The notes: generated by a model from the sequence alone, not told the origin. A stretch of DNA of 35,377 bases from Mobilitalea sp. (GCA_029974875.1 JARKQP010000023.1:1-35377); one strand, 5' to 3'. Shown: positions 27,013 to 34,818, counted from the first letter of the stretch. Numbers and translations: made by a program.

Positions 27013-27023
27013 AAGCACAAATT

Positions 27024-27065
27024 TATATCCTCCCCTATACCACTATGGATATAGGGGAGGATATA
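27024..27065. terminator. strong hairpin between convergent genes
   Basis: A perfect 16-bp stem, TATATCCTCCCCTATA with its complement, around a 10-nt loop. It lies between the truncated plus-strand gene and the minus-strand GNAT gene. T-runs are short on both sides, but the stem is strong. Confidence 0.7.
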
Positions 27066-27089
27066 ATTATAAAGGGATTTATGAGGTAT

Positions 27090-27569
27090 CTATAGAACCT
27101 TCTTTAAAAACAATGCATCCGGGAACGGATTCTGGTAATACGGTTCAATTTCAACAAATCCTAACTTGTTATAAAGAGCAACGGCACTTGCCATTCTGGA
27201 AAGCGTATCACAATATGCCTCTTTATAGTTTTTCTTCCGCGCTTCCTCTAATACAAATTCCATAGCCCTTTCACCAAGCTTATTTCCCCGGTATTCCTGC
27301 CGTATATAAAGCCTCTTAATTTCACATCTGGTCTGATCCATTTTTTGAAAGGCAATGCAGCCTGCTGCCCCGGATTTCCAAAGCACCAAATATAAGCCTC
27401 CCGTCATCTCATCATACTTCTTTTGGGGATTTTCTAATTCTTCCGTGATATTCTGAAACTCCAACTCAATGCCAAAATTTGCAACGCATTCCTTTTCAAC
27501 ATACTCCCTGAAGATTTCCTTTATTTCCCCGATCCGGTCATAGGCCGGTACTATTCTTAAATCACACAT
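27090..27569 (-). CDS. GNAT-family N-acetyltransferase
   Basis: About 159 aa acetyl-CoA-dependent transferase. The acetyl-CoA loop is QEYRGNKLGERAMEF, following the beta-strand RCEIKRLYI, and the C-terminal NKLGFVEIEPYYQNP is typical of the fold. A TTG upstream lies within the ribosome site; GGAGG stands 5 nt before the ATG at 27569. It overlaps the MarR gene by 8 bp and so is translated with it. Substrate unknown. Confidence 0.88.
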   Translation of the reverse strand: MCDLRIVPAYDRIGEIKEIFREYVEKECVANFGIELEFQNITEELENPQKKYDEMTGGLYLVLWKSGAAGCIAFQKMDQTRCEIKRLYIRQEYRGNKLGERAMEFVLEEARKKNYKEAYCDTLSRMASAVALYNKLGFVEIEPYYQNPFPDALFLKKVL

Positions 27570-27996
27570 TCTCTCCTCCAATTATCTTCTGGATAAATTG
27601 CATACTCTCTAATAATTTCTCAATTTGATCAGGACGGATCCCTTCTAACATAGCCTCAACCTGCTGATCCGAACGCTTGTCCAGCTCACCATACAAAACC
27701 TTGCCGGCTTTTGTTAGGCTTAACTGTTTCTTGCGCCCATCCTCCTCCACCGGTAACCGGTCAAGAAGTCCTCCTGCTTCTAATTTGGCCAGTATCCTGC
27801 TCAAATAGCTCTTATCCATTCTCAGGGCGGCTGCCAGCTTATTTGCCGTGCATCTGTCATCACGGCCAATTTCTACGATTATGCGGCTTTCCACCAAGGA
27901 ATACTCGGTACCAAGCGCATACCGGTTGAAGACATTCAATTGTACTGCAATGCTCCGGTTAAATGAACGAACTTGCTCCAATACACGTTTTTCCAT
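27562..27996 (-). CDS. MarR-family transcriptional regulator
   Basis: 144-residue winged-helix repressor. The recognition region is CTANKLAAALRMDKSYLSRILAKLEAGGLLDRLPVEEDGRKKQLSLT, the standard MarR layout with the beta-wing. First gene of a two-gene unit with the acetyltransferase, which it probably represses. The TTGACTTTGTCAA-like stretch at 28067-28079, near an inverted AGTAGTTGAC/GTCAACTACTT pair, lies just upstream and is a good operator candidate. Confidence 0.9.
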   Translation of the reverse strand: MEKRVLEQVRSFNRSIAVQLNVFNRYALGTEYSLVESRIIVEIGRDDRCTANKLAAALRMDKSYLSRILAKLEAGGLLDRLPVEEDGRKKQLSLTKAGKVLYGELDKRSDQQVEAMLEGIRPDQIEKLLESMQFIQKIIGGENV

Positions 27997-28061
27997 CGTT
28001 ATCTCTCTCCAATATTACATATGCTCATATTTTGTTTGTTTATTTATATATTTTTGCACAA

Positions 28062-28085
28062 AGTAGTTGACTTTGTCAACTACTT
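28062..28085. promoter_or_regulatory. inverted repeat upstream of the MarR gene
   Basis: AAGTAGTTGAC and GTCAACTACTT form a perfect 11-bp inverted repeat with a 2-nt centre (TT) at 28062-28085, 66 bp before the MarR start. MarR proteins bind such palindromes in their own promoters, so this is a likely autoregulatory operator. Confidence 0.65.
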
Positions 28086-28164
28086 TGAAATTAAAATTAT
28101 TTTACAACTATAAGTCCACGCTGCCATAGGGACAATCTGGGAGAAGCAAACTGAGTGCGGAAAA

Positions 28165-28202
28165 AGAAATAAGCAAAGTGCCCAGTGCCCTCGCTTATTT
28201 CT
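28165..28202 (-). terminator. terminator behind the flavodoxin-like remnant
   Basis: Stem AGAAATAAGC with GCTTATTTCT; on the minus strand it is followed by a T-rich run (TTTCTTTTT counting the end of the stem). It lies just after the stop of the remnant gene. Confidence 0.7.
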
Positions 28203-28205
28203 AAA

Positions 28206-28417
28206 TTACAGTGCTTTTCCTAACTCGTAGACTTCCCGGAGGGCAGGATTCCCCTTAATGTTACCAACGTCTGTTACACCGGTACCTCGTACAACACCTT
28301 TCAAGCTTGTTTTTTCAAAACAATTGATCCAGCCCTGCAGACCTTTGACCGCACCATCCATAGCACTTTCCTCTTCCTCCGCCGCAGTTGCCGGCAGATA
28401 AATATCACACCAATTTA
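28206..28417 (-). pseudogene. 3' remnant of a flavodoxin-like NAD(P)H reductase gene
   Basis: Read on the minus strand, about 70 codons ending in TAA give CDIYLPATAAEEEES, then LQGWINCFEKTSLKGVV, TGVTDVGNIKGNPALREVYE and LGKAL. That is the C-terminal part of FMN-binding flavodoxin-like reductases (TGV..GDIKGNPAL..AYELGK). No start or N-terminal flavin loop precedes it; the sequence runs directly into the promoter of the next gene. The intact terminator is still present. A decayed gene rather than a chance frame. Confidence 0.7.
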
Positions 28418-28445
28418 ACCTGCGTTTACATTAATGGGGTATAAT
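28412..28445 (+). promoter_or_regulatory. promoter and regulator box of the two-component operon
   Basis: TATAAT at 28440-28445 with AATTTAACCTGCGTTTA (28412-28428) in the -35 position. The box contains TTTA at 28414 and 28425, 11 bp apart, as OmpR-type sites do. The same 17-bp box, one base different and the same 11-nt gap to the -10, stands ahead of the ABC exporter genes. Suggests autoregulation. Confidence 0.7.
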
Positions 28446-28474
28446 ATAAATAAAAACGGAAGGGAGGCACCTCC

Positions 28475-29152
28475 ATGGCAGCCATTTTAGTAATTGATGA
28501 TGATCCATACATCCGGGAGCTTGTCGGAACCCTGCTGCAAAATGAAGGCTTTTCCATATATGAAGCTAAGAATGGGCGGGAGGCCCTTCAAAAGCTGGGA
28601 AGCAATAAAATCGACCTCTGCGTCCTCGACCTGATGATGCCGGACATGGACGGCTTTGAGTTCTGCCGCCATGCACGCCGTTATTATGAGGAGCTGCCCA
28701 TCCTGATGCTGACGGCAAAGGGTGAGATCAGCCAAAAGGTAAAGGGCTTCGAGCTGGGTGCGGACGATTACCTGACCAAGCCCTTTGAAGGCATAGAGCT
28801 TGTCATGCGCGTGAAGGCACTGCTGAAGCGGTATAAGATCGCCGCTTCCCAGACCGTAGAAATCGGCGCCCTGACCTTGGATAAAAACAGCTACCTGGTG
28901 ACCTTTAGGGGAACACGGAGCGATATCCCCATGAAGGAGTTCGAGCTGCTGTTCAAGCTGGGCTCCCAGCCGGGAAAAACCTTCACCCGCGACCAGCTCA
29001 TTGAGGATGTGTGGGGCTACGACTTTGAAGGAAATGAGCGGACCCTGGATGTGCATATTAACCGTCTGCGGGAGCGTTTTCCTGCAGAGCAATGCCGCTT
29101 CCGGATCACAACGGTCCGCGGGCTTGGCTACCGGTTGGAGGTGGAAGCATGA
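28475..29152 (+). CDS. OmpR-family response regulator
   Basis: 225 aa. Receiver domain with DDD at 8-10, phosphorylated Asp52 in VLDLMMPDMDG and the TKPF lysine; winged-helix output domain ending in TTVRGLGYRLE. Its GGGAGG site is 7 nt before the ATG and can pair with the following CCTCC (GGAG/CTCC), a possible small brake on translation. It overlaps the kinase by 4 bp. The probable targets are its own promoter and that of the exporter, which share the TTTA boxes. Confidence 0.93.
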   Translation: MAAILVIDDDPYIRELVGTLLQNEGFSIYEAKNGREALQKLGSNKIDLCVLDLMMPDMDGFEFCRHARRYYEELPILMLTAKGEISQKVKGFELGADDYLTKPFEGIELVMRVKALLKRYKIAASQTVEIGALTLDKNSYLVTFRGTRSDIPMKEFELLFKLGSQPGKTFTRDQLIEDVWGYDFEGNERTLDVHINRLRERFPAEQCRFRITTVRGLGYRLEVEA

Positions 29153-30231
29153 ACTCACAGAAAAATGAACCCCGTAGGCCAAACTGGAGCTGGGGAGTGT
29201 TACTGTCGGTTATACTCTTTTCGCTCTGCTTTGCTGCGGGCTACGGGCTGTCGTTATTGATTTTTTCCTTCACCGGCCGCCCTGCTGACATCTGGACACA
29301 CATCATCACTGAAATACTTGGCCTGGCAGTCTTCGCCCTGGCGGTAAAAATCTGGGTATGGCTCCACACCCGGAGATATTTCGGAAATGATAGGCGGAAC
29401 CTGCTCCGCAACGCTTTTCTGGATAACACCATCGAAGCTATGGACCGTATTGCCCACGGTGATTTTGGCGTGCTGCTTCCTGTGGAGGAACATGATCCCT
29501 TTTCCGGGATTGCCGAAAGCGTCAATAAGATGGCAAAGGAGCTGGGTTCCATGGAGAACCTGCGGCAGGATTTTATCTCAAACGTTTCCCATGAAATCCA
29601 GTCCCCGTTGACTTCCATCAGCGGCTTTGCAGCACTTTTAAAAAATGACGCCCTATCCCCACAGCAGCGTGCCCACTATATCAATGTAATTGAGACAGAA
29701 GCCAAGCGTCTTTCCAAGCTCAGCGATAACCTGCTTAAGCTGTCCTCCTTGGAAAGCAGCGAACATCCCCTTGCCAGAACATCATTTTCCCTGGATAAGC
29801 AGCTTCAAAATTCCGTGCTCATGCTGGAACCCCAATGGACAGAAAAAAGTATTGAGCCCTCCCTCTCCCTTGAAAAGATCACTTACAGCGGTGACAGGGA
29901 ATTGCTCGCCCAGGTCTGGATTAATTTGCTCCATAATGCAATTAAATTCACGCCGGAAGGTGGCGGGATCAGTGTCACGCTGACAGTTACAAAGGAGGAA
30001 GCCATCTGTTGCATATCCGATACCGGCACCGGCTTTTCCGAGGAGGATGGGATGCATATTTTTGAGCGCTTTTACAAGGCCGATAAAGCCAGGGACCGTT
30101 CCCTGGGCGGAAATGGCCTGGGTCTGTCCCTTGTCAAAAAGATTATTGAATTGCACGGCGGCAGGATAACAGCGAAAAGCCAGCCGGATGTGGGAAGCAC
30201 TTTTACCGTGACGCTGCCCCTGGAAAAATAA
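29149..30231 (+). CDS. sensor histidine kinase
   Basis: 360 aa from the ATG at 29149 (ATGA overlap with the regulator, GGAGG site upstream). Two membrane helices (about 15-40 and 49-72) with almost no extracellular loop between them, an intramembrane-sensing layout common for kinases paired with ABC exporters. HAMP-like linker, phosphoacceptor SNVSHEIQSPLTS (His148), N box (WINLLHNAIKFT), F box (IFERFYKADKAR) and G2 box (GGNGLGLSLVKKI). The layout suggests that it senses a membrane-active compound or the exporter itself. Confidence 0.93.
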   Translation: MNSQKNEPRRPNWSWGVLLSVILFSLCFAAGYGLSLLIFSFTGRPADIWTHIITEILGLAVFALAVKIWVWLHTRRYFGNDRRNLLRNAFLDNTIEAMDRIAHGDFGVLLPVEEHDPFSGIAESVNKMAKELGSMENLRQDFISNVSHEIQSPLTSISGFAALLKNDALSPQQRAHYINVIETEAKRLSKLSDNLLKLSSLESSEHPLARTSFSLDKQLQNSVLMLEPQWTEKSIEPSLSLEKITYSGDRELLAQVWINLLHNAIKFTPEGGGISVTLTVTKEEAICCISDTGTGFSEEDGMHIFERFYKADKARDRSLGGNGLGLSLVKKIIELHGGRITAKSQPDVGSTFTVTLPLEK

Positions 30232-30240
30232 ATTGCCCTG

Positions 30241-30294
30241 TTTACATTGCGTTTAAACTAAATTTAACCTCCGTTTAATTTATGGCTTTATAGT
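30241..30294 (+). promoter_or_regulatory. ABC exporter promoter with four TTTA boxes at 11-bp steps
   Basis: TTTA occurs at 30241, 30252, 30263 and 30274, exactly 11 bp apart, and TATAGT (30289-30294) serves as -10. The last two boxes lie in AATTTAACCTCCGTTTA (30261-30277), which matches the regulator's own promoter at 16 of 17 positions with the same distance to the -10. Confidence 0.75.
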
Positions 30295-30326
30295 AAGAGC
30301 CATAAATCAAACGGAGGTGTTCTTAT

Positions 30327-30371
30327 ATGTTAAAAATAAACCAGAAAAACCAGGAGGTGGCAGCCCTATGA
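30327..30371 (+). CDS. 14-residue leader peptide coupled to the ABC gene
   Basis: ATG at 30327 preceded by GGAGGTG (30313-30319), encoding MLKINQKNQEVAAL and ending in TGA at 30369-30371. The stop overlaps the ATG of the ABC ATPase (ATGA), and the ATPase's own GGAGGTG site lies inside the leader frame, so translation of the two should be coupled. No attenuation codons are obvious. May also be chance, hence moderate confidence. Confidence 0.5.
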   Translation: MLKINQKNQEVAAL

Positions 30372-31315
30372 CATCCATGATTTCCGTAAACGGACTTATT
30401 AAGCAATATGACAAGGCAAAGGAGCCCTCTGTCAAAGGGATCAGCTTTGATGTCAAGGAGGGAGATTTTTTCGCCTTTCTCGGTCCCAACGGCGCTGGAA
30501 AGACAACCACCATCTCCATCCTGACAACAACTCTTTCCAAAACCTCCGGCAGCGTGAAGATTGCCGGCTGTGACGTGGAAAAGGAGGCACAGCGGGTCAG
30601 GGAAAAGGTGGGCATCATCTTCCAGCAGCCCAGCCTCGACCCCTCCCTCTCGGCGGAGGAGAATATCCGCTTCCACGCCTGTCTCTATGGCATGTTCAGC
30701 TACCGCCCCAGCTTTCGCATGATGCCCGCTGCCTACCAAAACCGGGTGCTGGAGCTTGCCGAAATTGTCGGCATCCGGGATGCCCTGTTTAAACCCATCA
30801 AAAAGCTCTCCGGCGGCATGCAGCGCAAGCTGGAGATCATCCGCAGCCTGATCCATACACCGAAGGTCCTGTTTCTGGATGAACCGACCCAGGGGCTTGA
30901 TGCTGTGAGCAGGCGTAGCCTCTGGGAATATATTAACAACGTCCGCAGGCAGAACGGTACGACGGTATTTTTGACCACCCACTATATTGATGAGGCTGAG
31001 CATGTAGACAAGGTCTGCATCATCAACCAGGGCAAAATCGCCATCTCCGGCACTCCCGGGGAAATGAAGGCCGACCTGCTCAAGCAGGAGCTTGTCCTCG
31101 ATGCACAAGACCGGGATGGGCTAATCAGTGAGCTTGCGGGGCTGGGGCTTTCCTGCCGTATTGACAGCCATATCACGGTTCCCTTCCAGGACAGGTCAGC
31201 CCAGGAAATCATTGCCGGCCTGCAGACCAGGCTGACCGTGCTTAAGATCCAGGAACCAACCTTGGAAGATGCCTATGTGGAATATCTGAAAAGAACAGGA
31301 GGTGAAGCGGCATGA
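30368..31315 (+). CDS. ABC transporter ATP-binding protein, DrrA-like
   Basis: 315 aa from the ATG at 30368 (GGAGGTG 7 nt upstream); an in-frame GTG at 30317 would add 17 residues but is less likely. Walker A GPNGAGKT (39-46), Q-loop IFQQPSLDP, signature LSGGMQRK, Walker B FLDEPTQGLD and the H-loop TTHYIDEAE. The C-terminal 80-residue extension, ending ILKIQEPTLEDAYVEYL, is that of DrrA/CcmA-type exporters. Pairs with the permease encoded next, overlap 4 bp (ATGA). Likely exports an antimicrobial or lipid-like compound. Confidence 0.92.
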   Translation: MTSMISVNGLIKQYDKAKEPSVKGISFDVKEGDFFAFLGPNGAGKTTTISILTTTLSKTSGSVKIAGCDVEKEAQRVREKVGIIFQQPSLDPSLSAEENIRFHACLYGMFSYRPSFRMMPAAYQNRVLELAEIVGIRDALFKPIKKLSGGMQRKLEIIRSLIHTPKVLFLDEPTQGLDAVSRRSLWEYINNVRRQNGTTVFLTTHYIDEAEHVDKVCIINQGKIAISGTPGEMKADLLKQELVLDAQDRDGLISELAGLGLSCRIDSHITVPFQDRSAQEIIAGLQTRLTVLKIQEPTLEDAYVEYLKRTGGEAA

Positions 31316-32136
31316 GCGAACTGACACTACAACAGCCTAAAATAAAATCAAAGCTCCTGCGCGAGCTAAACGCTATAGTTACCATCGCAGCCCGGGATAT
31401 TACACTATTTTTTAAGTCCGTAGGAACTATCGCCATGAGCCTGCTCATGCCCCTGGTCATGATGGGTATGCTGGGCGGCAGCCTGAAGCAGAACATGGCC
31501 GGGGGACTTGACTTCAATTACGGGGAATTCATGCTGGTAGGCATGCTGGTCAATATGCTGTTCATGACGACAACCAGCGGCGTCGCTTCCCTGGTGGAAG
31601 ACCATTTCACCGATTTTACACAGGAGATGCTGATTTCCCCTGTCTCCCGCTATTCCATCGTGATCGGAAAAATCATGGGCTCCTCCTTCGGCGCAATTAT
31701 CAGCATGGCCGGCACCCTGGTTGTGGGGCTCATCATGGGAATTACCCTTTCCGTTGGGCAGATGCTGGCGATTCTCGCCCTGTCACCCCTGATGTGCCTG
31801 TCGGCAGGGGCGCTGGCTATGATTGTCATTGGCCTGGTTAAGAATAATAAAATGGCAAACATGGCCGTAATGCTGATTACCATGCCCCAGATGTTCCTCT
31901 CAGGAGCCATTATCCCCATGAACAACTCCAGCGGAATACTCTTTGTCATCAGCCGAATGATGCCCATGACCTATTGTCTTGACCTGGTGCGGGCAGTCGT
32001 TTATGCGGGAACCCCGGAATACGGCAGTGTCGTGCTGTTCAATCCCGCCATAACACTCATAGCCATTGTAGCAATTACGGTGGTGTGCCTTGTAATCGGA
32101 ACCTTCTTCTTTGCCAGAAGTGAGAAGAACCGGTAA
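31312..32136 (+). CDS. ABC-2 type exporter permease, DrrB-like
   Basis: 274 aa, ABC2_membrane family, with six hydrophobic segments (first AMSLLMPLVMMGMLGGS, last AITLIAIVAITVVCLVIGTFFF) and the family's central segment SPVSRYSIVIGKIMGSSFGAII. The MPQMFLSGAIIPMNNSSG stretch is the conserved loop of Drr/Nod-type permeases. Translationally coupled to the ATPase. Last gene before the terminator. Confidence 0.92.
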   Translation: MSELTLQQPKIKSKLLRELNAIVTIAARDITLFFKSVGTIAMSLLMPLVMMGMLGGSLKQNMAGGLDFNYGEFMLVGMLVNMLFMTTTSGVASLVEDHFTDFTQEMLISPVSRYSIVIGKIMGSSFGAIISMAGTLVVGLIMGITLSVGQMLAILALSPLMCLSAGALAMIVIGLVKNNKMANMAVMLITMPQMFLSGAIIPMNNSSGILFVISRMMPMTYCLDLVRAVVYAGTPEYGSVVLFNPAITLIAIVAITVVCLVIGTFFFARSEKNR

Positions 32137-32201
32137 GACAAAAACATGGGATCTGTACAAAGATCCCGCTTATTCCCAGGCAGCCATGCCAATATAATAC
32201 G

Positions 32202-32253
32202 AAAGCGCCGCCCTGATGATAACCTCCAAGGCGACGCTTTACTTCTTTTTTTC
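32202..32253 (+). terminator. terminator of the ABC exporter operon
   Basis: Stem AAAGCGCCGCC with GGCGACGCTTT (one mismatch), then CTTTTTTT. It lies 66 bp after the permease stop. Convergent with the M56-LCP gene. Confidence 0.85.
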
Positions 32254-32276
32254 TATCCAATTATTTTCCTATCCAA

Positions 32277-34424
32277 TTAATTTGGCGACATAATTTGCTT
32301 TAAGATCTTTCCATTCTCATCCAAATCAACCTCCAGGATGCTCATCCCACCTTGCACCCTTGAGATATAAGAACCTTCTGCCGGGATTAAGGAGGTATCC
32401 GTATGGAAGCTGCCCTGCAGGACAGTATTCAGATAAACCAGCATTTGCCCAATGTCCATATCCGTGGAAATGTCCGGTGCGACCTTCATAAGCACCTTCG
32501 TCAGTTCAACAGCATCCTTTTTACTGCATTCCACAATAATGGATGCGAGCAGGTTTCTTAAGCGGCTGGTCCGCCCCAGATCTTCCTTTTCTCCCTGTAA
32601 GGTAGGTACCTTGCGCACCCGCAGGTAGCCAAGGGCCTGGTTCCCATTTAACCGTTGTCTCCCTTCTGTCACAGTGCGGTACTTTTTATTGCTGATGTAA
32701 TTCGTGCTATTCAGGTATTTGGCCTCTGCCTTTGTCAGCTCTGCTTCAATGCCTCCAATAGAGTCAACAATATCCGAAAAAGCCTTCATATTAACCGTAA
32801 CCGTGTGGTCGATGGCAATGCCAAAGTTAGTTTCAAGCGTATCCTTAATCAGGTCAGTACCTCCCAGGCCATACACCGAGCTTAATTTGTCTTTTCCATG
32901 TCCCGGAACCTGTAAATACATATCACGCAAAAATGAGGTTAAGCATATCTTCTTCGTATCAGGATTTATGCTGACGACTAAAATGCTGTCGGCGCGTAAA
33001 TATTCCTCGTCCTTTACCCCATCAATTCCAACCACTAAAACACTGCCCACCTTTTCCAATTTGTCAGGAATGTTGTCCTTCCCGGCTTCTGATACAGGAA
33101 CCAATGGATTCGTTTGTATCTCTGTACCTGCCTGTTCCCCATTGCCGGCTTTCGGCGGAACCAGGCATGCCGTCAGATTTCCCGCCATTGCAATAAGGCA
33201 GACAAGAGCCAGAATTAAGCTGGTGCCCTTTTTTGTCGGCTTTGCATTCATGATCCGGAAGAACCGGTTCTTTAATTGCCTGTTCCTGCTGCCAAAACCG
33301 GTTGAAAGAAGCAAATGGTTATTCTTGCCCCTGGACGTACCTGTGATAATTTGAAGCAGCATCCTGCTGTAACTTTCGCGGTAAAGCTGGTTATTCCGGG
33401 CAATCACTTCCTCATCACAGTACAGCTCCATATCGTTATTTGCCAGATATACCATGTAATGGATGAAGGGATTGAACCAGTGCAGGGCAGCCGCCCCCAG
33501 CAGAAGTAATTTATAAAGCAGGTCATGGTGCTTGTAATGGATCAATTCATGCTTCAGGATAAAATAATACTGCTCCTCCGTAAAATCCTGTGGAGGCAAT
33601 ACAATACAGGGCTTCATAAATCCCATAAGCATGGGCGACTGAACCTGGTTGCAGACCACCATGTTAACCGGACGATCTATCCCCAGATCCATGCAAAGAT
33701 CCCGGAGCTGCTCCAAAAGCTCAGCATTTTTAACGGATATTTCCCATCTGGATATCTTTCTCCTATAGTTAAGATACGCCCCCAGATGATAGAGCAGAAA
33801 AAGGATGGCACCAGCGGCCCAAATAACCGTTACCACATCAAGCACCAGGAAGAGGAGGTTTGCTTCTGCTGCTGTACTGCCTTCCTCCAGCATCCCCTTC
33901 TGTACCGTTGCCTGGACATTCGCATCATCCCCACCGGCGCCCGAAGTTTCCGCGTTCCCATTATCCTTGCCAGCAACCGGAGCTGACGCATTCCCATTGT
34001 CCTTGCCACTGACCGGAGCCGACGCATTCCCATTGTCCTTGCCACTAACCGGAGCCGACGCATTCCCACTGTCCTTGCCAGCAACCAAAGCCGCGCTTCC
34101 ATTGCCCTTGCCGGCGGACGATTCCTCCGTCCGCCCATCCTCTTCCGTGGTGTTATCCAGCCATATCCCGGCTAAACCACCCGTCTTGCCGGAAGAAATC
34201 ATGGAATTTATAACTGCCAGCCCATCCGGCACTCTAATCCCCGGGATATCAACCATGCTGACATTAACCGGAAGGATAAGGCGGACAGCAATCACTGCCC
34301 ATATAATATGTACCCACCGCCTGGAATATTTCTTTCCGAATATTTTATTTAGCAATATCATGCACAATACAAGAAGGGCTCCTGCCATAGATATGCTAAG
34401 TACGGTAAGGAATAGGTTATTCAA
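32277..34424 (-). CDS. BlaR1-like M56 metallopeptidase with C-terminal LCP domain
   Basis: Residue numbers from the ATG at 34445. About 715 residues in order: two N-terminal membrane helices, a loop carrying 12-residue repeats (about 111-169), helix near 196-220, M56 zinc protease with HELIH (299-303) and NDMELYCDEEV (Glu340), a fourth membrane helix (409-424) and a C-terminal LCP (LytR-CpsA-Psr) domain (about 465-700). LCP marks: RADSILV, SFLRDMY, DSIGGIE and GRTSRLRNLL, with the conserved Asp and Arg residues. In BlaR1/MecR1 the corresponding extracellular domain is a penicillin-binding fold, and the M56 domain cuts the BlaI repressor. The TTG at 34424, with AGGGGG 9 nt upstream and an 8-bp overlap with the repressor gene, gives the typical BlaR1 start; ATG 34445 or 34433 are alternatives. 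Confidence 0.9.
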   Translation of the reverse strand: MNNLFLTVLSISMAGALLVLCMILLNKIFGKKYSRRWVHIIWAVIAVRLILPVNVSMVDIPGIRVPDGLAVINSMISSGKTGGLAGIWLDNTTEEDGRTEESSAGKGNGSAALVAGKDSGNASAPVSGKDNGNASAPVSGKDNGNASAPVAGKDNGNAETSGAGGDDANVQATVQKGMLEEGSTAAEANLLFLVLDVVTVIWAAGAILFLLYHLGAYLNYRRKISRWEISVKNAELLEQLRDLCMDLGIDRPVNMVVCNQVQSPMLMGFMKPCIVLPPQDFTEEQYYFILKHELIHYKHHDLLYKLLLLGAAALHWFNPFIHYMVYLANNDMELYCDEEVIARNNQLYRESYSRMLLQIITGTSRGKNNHLLLSTGFGSRNRQLKNRFFRIMNAKPTKKGTSLILALVCLIAMAGNLTACLVPPKAGNGEQAGTEIQTNPLVPVSEAGKDNIPDKLEKVGSVLVVGIDGVKDEEYLRADSILVVSINPDTKKICLTSFLRDMYLQVPGHGKDKLSSVYGLGGTDLIKDTLETNFGIAIDHTVTVNMKAFSDIVDSIGGIEAELTKAEAKYLNSTNYISNKKYRTVTEGRQRLNGNQALGYLRVRKVPTLQGEKEDLGRTSRLRNLLASIIVECSKKDAVELTKVLMKVAPDISTDMDIGQMLVYLNTVLQGSFHTDTSLIPAEGSYISRVQGGMSILEVDLDENGKILKQIMSPN
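33939..34115 (-). repeat. 36-bp coding repeats in the M56-LCP gene
   Basis: Four 12-residue units, AGKDSGNASAPV, SGKDNGNASAPV (twice) and AGKDNGNAETSG, preceded by a half-preserved AGKGNGSAALV. They lie in the loop between membrane helices 2 and 3, outside the cell. At DNA level the 36-bp units are nearly identical, so copy number may vary. Confidence 0.85.
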
Positions 34425-34818
34425 GCTTTTCATCCCCCTTCGCATTTTTTATGATCTGGATGATATCATCAATATCACTTTCCGTTATTGTCCGGCTTTC
34501 CACCAGGGAAGCAATCAGCTTCTTATATGAATTGCTGTAAAACTGCTCCAGAAATGTTTTTGTCTCCTTTGACAGGTATTCCTCCTCCTTAACCAGTGGA
34601 GCATAGAACTTAAGCCTGCCCTTTTTCTTCATTTCAATAAAACCGCGCTCCTCAAGGCGCGTTAACAGCACCTGGACTGTAGAACGTGACCAATTCCTTT
34701 GCTCACATACCAGTTCCACAATCCTGCCCGTGCCAATGGAAGTCCCGGACTGCCAAATAATCTGCATAACCAGCAGTTCTGAATCGGGCAATCTTTCATA
34801 GCTATCCTTTTGCTGCAT
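34417..34818 (-). CDS. BlaI/MecI-family repressor
   Basis: 133 aa winged-helix repressor (Penicillinase_R family). N-terminal LPDSELLVMQIIWQSG, recognition region NWSRSTVQVLLTRLEERGFIEMKKKGRLKFYAPLV, and a C-terminal dimerisation helix. GGAG stands ahead of the ATG. It is co-transcribed with the M56-LCP gene, its cognate protease by BlaRI analogy, and should bind the dyads upstream of its own promoter. There is no beta-lactamase gene next to it in the window, so its other targets lie elsewhere. Confidence 0.93.
   Translation of the reverse strand: MQQKDSYERLPDSELLVMQIIWQSGTSIGTGRIVELVCEQRNWSRSTVQVLLTRLEERGFIEMKKKGRLKFYAPLVKEEEYLSKETKTFLEQFYSNSYKKLIASLVESRTITESDIDDIIQIIKNAKGDEKLE

Noticed and set aside
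28487..29182. Long minus-strand frame opposite the response regulator
   Set aside because: Shadow of a GC-biased coding gene; no family resemblance, while the plus strand has a full regulator.
30323..31108. Long minus-strand frame opposite the ABC ATPase
   Set aside because: Composition shadow of the ATPase gene; no start signal or known domain.
33805..34530. Long plus-strand reading frame opposite the M56-LCP gene
   Set aside because: It is the antisense of the repeat-rich M56-LCP region, has no ribosome site, and its repeats are just the complement of the 36-bp units.
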